NCBI GenBank assembly: GCA_045811525.1
Contig: JBJMTV010000004.1
Coordinates: 1 to 64,000, forward strand
Length of the DNA stretch: 64,000 nucleotides
Reading direction: 5' to 3'
Source of the DNA: VAZQ01 sp045811525
GTDB taxonomy: Bacteria; Pseudomonadota; Alphaproteobacteria; Rhizobiales; Xanthobacteraceae
Positions 63,707-64,000 of the stretch are shown here, piece after piece. The translations under genes were made by a program, and so were the position numbers. Every line of letters starts with the position of its first letter. Position 1 is the first letter of the stretch. The notes beneath the pieces were generated by a model that saw only the letters and a program-made list of their open reading frames with translations, was not told the origin of the DNA and ran no database searches.

Positions 63707-64000
63707 TTATTCAATCACCTCATTGGCGAGGGCGAGCAGCATACCAGGAACCTCGAGGCCCAGCGCCTCGGCGGTTTGCAGATTGACGACGAGCTCGAAC
63801 TTGGTCGCTTGTAGGATCGGTAGGTCGGCCGGATTTTCGCCCTTGAGAATCCGACCGGCATAGATGCCGGCCTGCCGGAACAGCTCCATGAAATTCGAGC
63901 CATAGCTCATCAGCCCGCCGGCTTCGGCGAACTCGCGTAGGGCATTGATCGCTGGCAGCCTATGGCGGGCCGCCAGCGTGGCCAGTTGTACCGGGCGACT
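63707..64000 (-). CDS. ABC transporter substrate-binding protein, C-terminal part (cut by window end)
   Basis: The last 97 codons and the stop of a minus-strand gene whose start is beyond the right edge. The sequence RPVQLATLAARHRLPAINA, GGLMSYGSNFMELFRQAGIY, AGRILKGENPADLPILQATK and FELVVNLQTAEALGLEVPGM is the typical end of the ABC substrate-binding family PF04392, widespread in Rhizobiales. Some members are lipoproteins and some bind amino acids or sugars; the ligand here is not visible. Confidence 0.88.
   Translation of the reverse strand, partial: SRPVQLATLAARHRLPAINALREFAEAGGLMSYGSNFMELFRQAGIYAGRILKGENPADLPILQATKFELVVNLQTAEALGLEVPGMLLALANEVIE

Noticed and set aside
1..64000. tRNA, rRNA or known riboswitch
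   Set aside because: No cloverleaf with conserved TTC loop and no rRNA segments were recognised in the intergenic regions; a covariance-model scan would be needed to exclude small RNAs.

Overview
The window reads as a chromosomal segment of a high-G+C alphaproteobacterium, most likely a member of the Hyphomicrobiales near Bradyrhizobium, Rhodoplanes or Pseudorhodoplanes. That placement rests on gene content and protein style: an sdhC-D-A-B operon, a leuB/asd neighbourhood, ethylmalonyl-CoA-pathway enzymes (mcl2-like and mesaconyl-CoA hydratase), a PAS-domain chemotaxis protein typical of soil Rhizobiales, and many Bug-type solute-binding proteins. No rRNA, tRNA or CRISPR array was seen. Genes are densely packed, often with ATGA overlaps.

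Left part (1-20 kb): a cupin protein at the edge, then mcl2-like lyase/thioesterase, asd, a small secreted protein, a Bug protein and leuB. A molybdopterin oxidoreductase with its cytochrome b partner follows, then mesaconyl-CoA hydratase, sodC, and a LysR regulator divergent from sdhCDAB. After that come a Bug gene bracketed by direct copies of a palindrome-bounded repeat, a cupin-hydrolase-ornithine cyclodeaminase-like cluster, an NTF2-like protein and a streptogramin-lyase-like propeller. Intergenic spaces here carry several families of palindromic repeats, including decayed 3' pieces of a REP-associated (IS200-like) transposase.

Middle (20-41 kb): a TAXI-TRAP binding protein faces a fused TRAP permease that is split by an in-frame TAG. 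Next are another Bug gene, a MetE-like methyltransferase, a three-gene operon (quinone-reductase-like, Bug-like, 4,5-dihydroxyphthalate-decarboxylase-like) and a tusA/moeA/moeA-PBP group. The most interesting unit is at 32.5-38.5 kb: two minus-strand genes 7 nt apart. One encodes a SIR2-like plus TIR protein; the other encodes a 1517-residue STAND-type NTPase with one membrane segment, a coiled coil and ten gapless 48-residue TPR-like repeats. This looks like a two-component conflict or anti-phage signalling module whose exact architecture I do not recognise as a named system. An orphan ABC permease and a double cupin protein follow.

Right part (41-64 kb): a complete tripartite RND efflux operon (outer membrane factor, adaptor, two RND pumps), a polysaccharide-deacetylase-family enzyme, a large YfhO-like membrane protein, a Bug gene with an alpha/beta hydrolase, a RidA-family protein, a YncE-like propeller, a DUF47/PiT phosphate transport pair, a PAS-MCP chemoreceptor, a CAP-domain lipoprotein, a methyltransferase, and two ABC substrate-binding genes at the edge, one a remnant and one cut by the window end. 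The general theme is a metabolically broad heterotroph that scavenges organic acids, with one accessory defence-like island.
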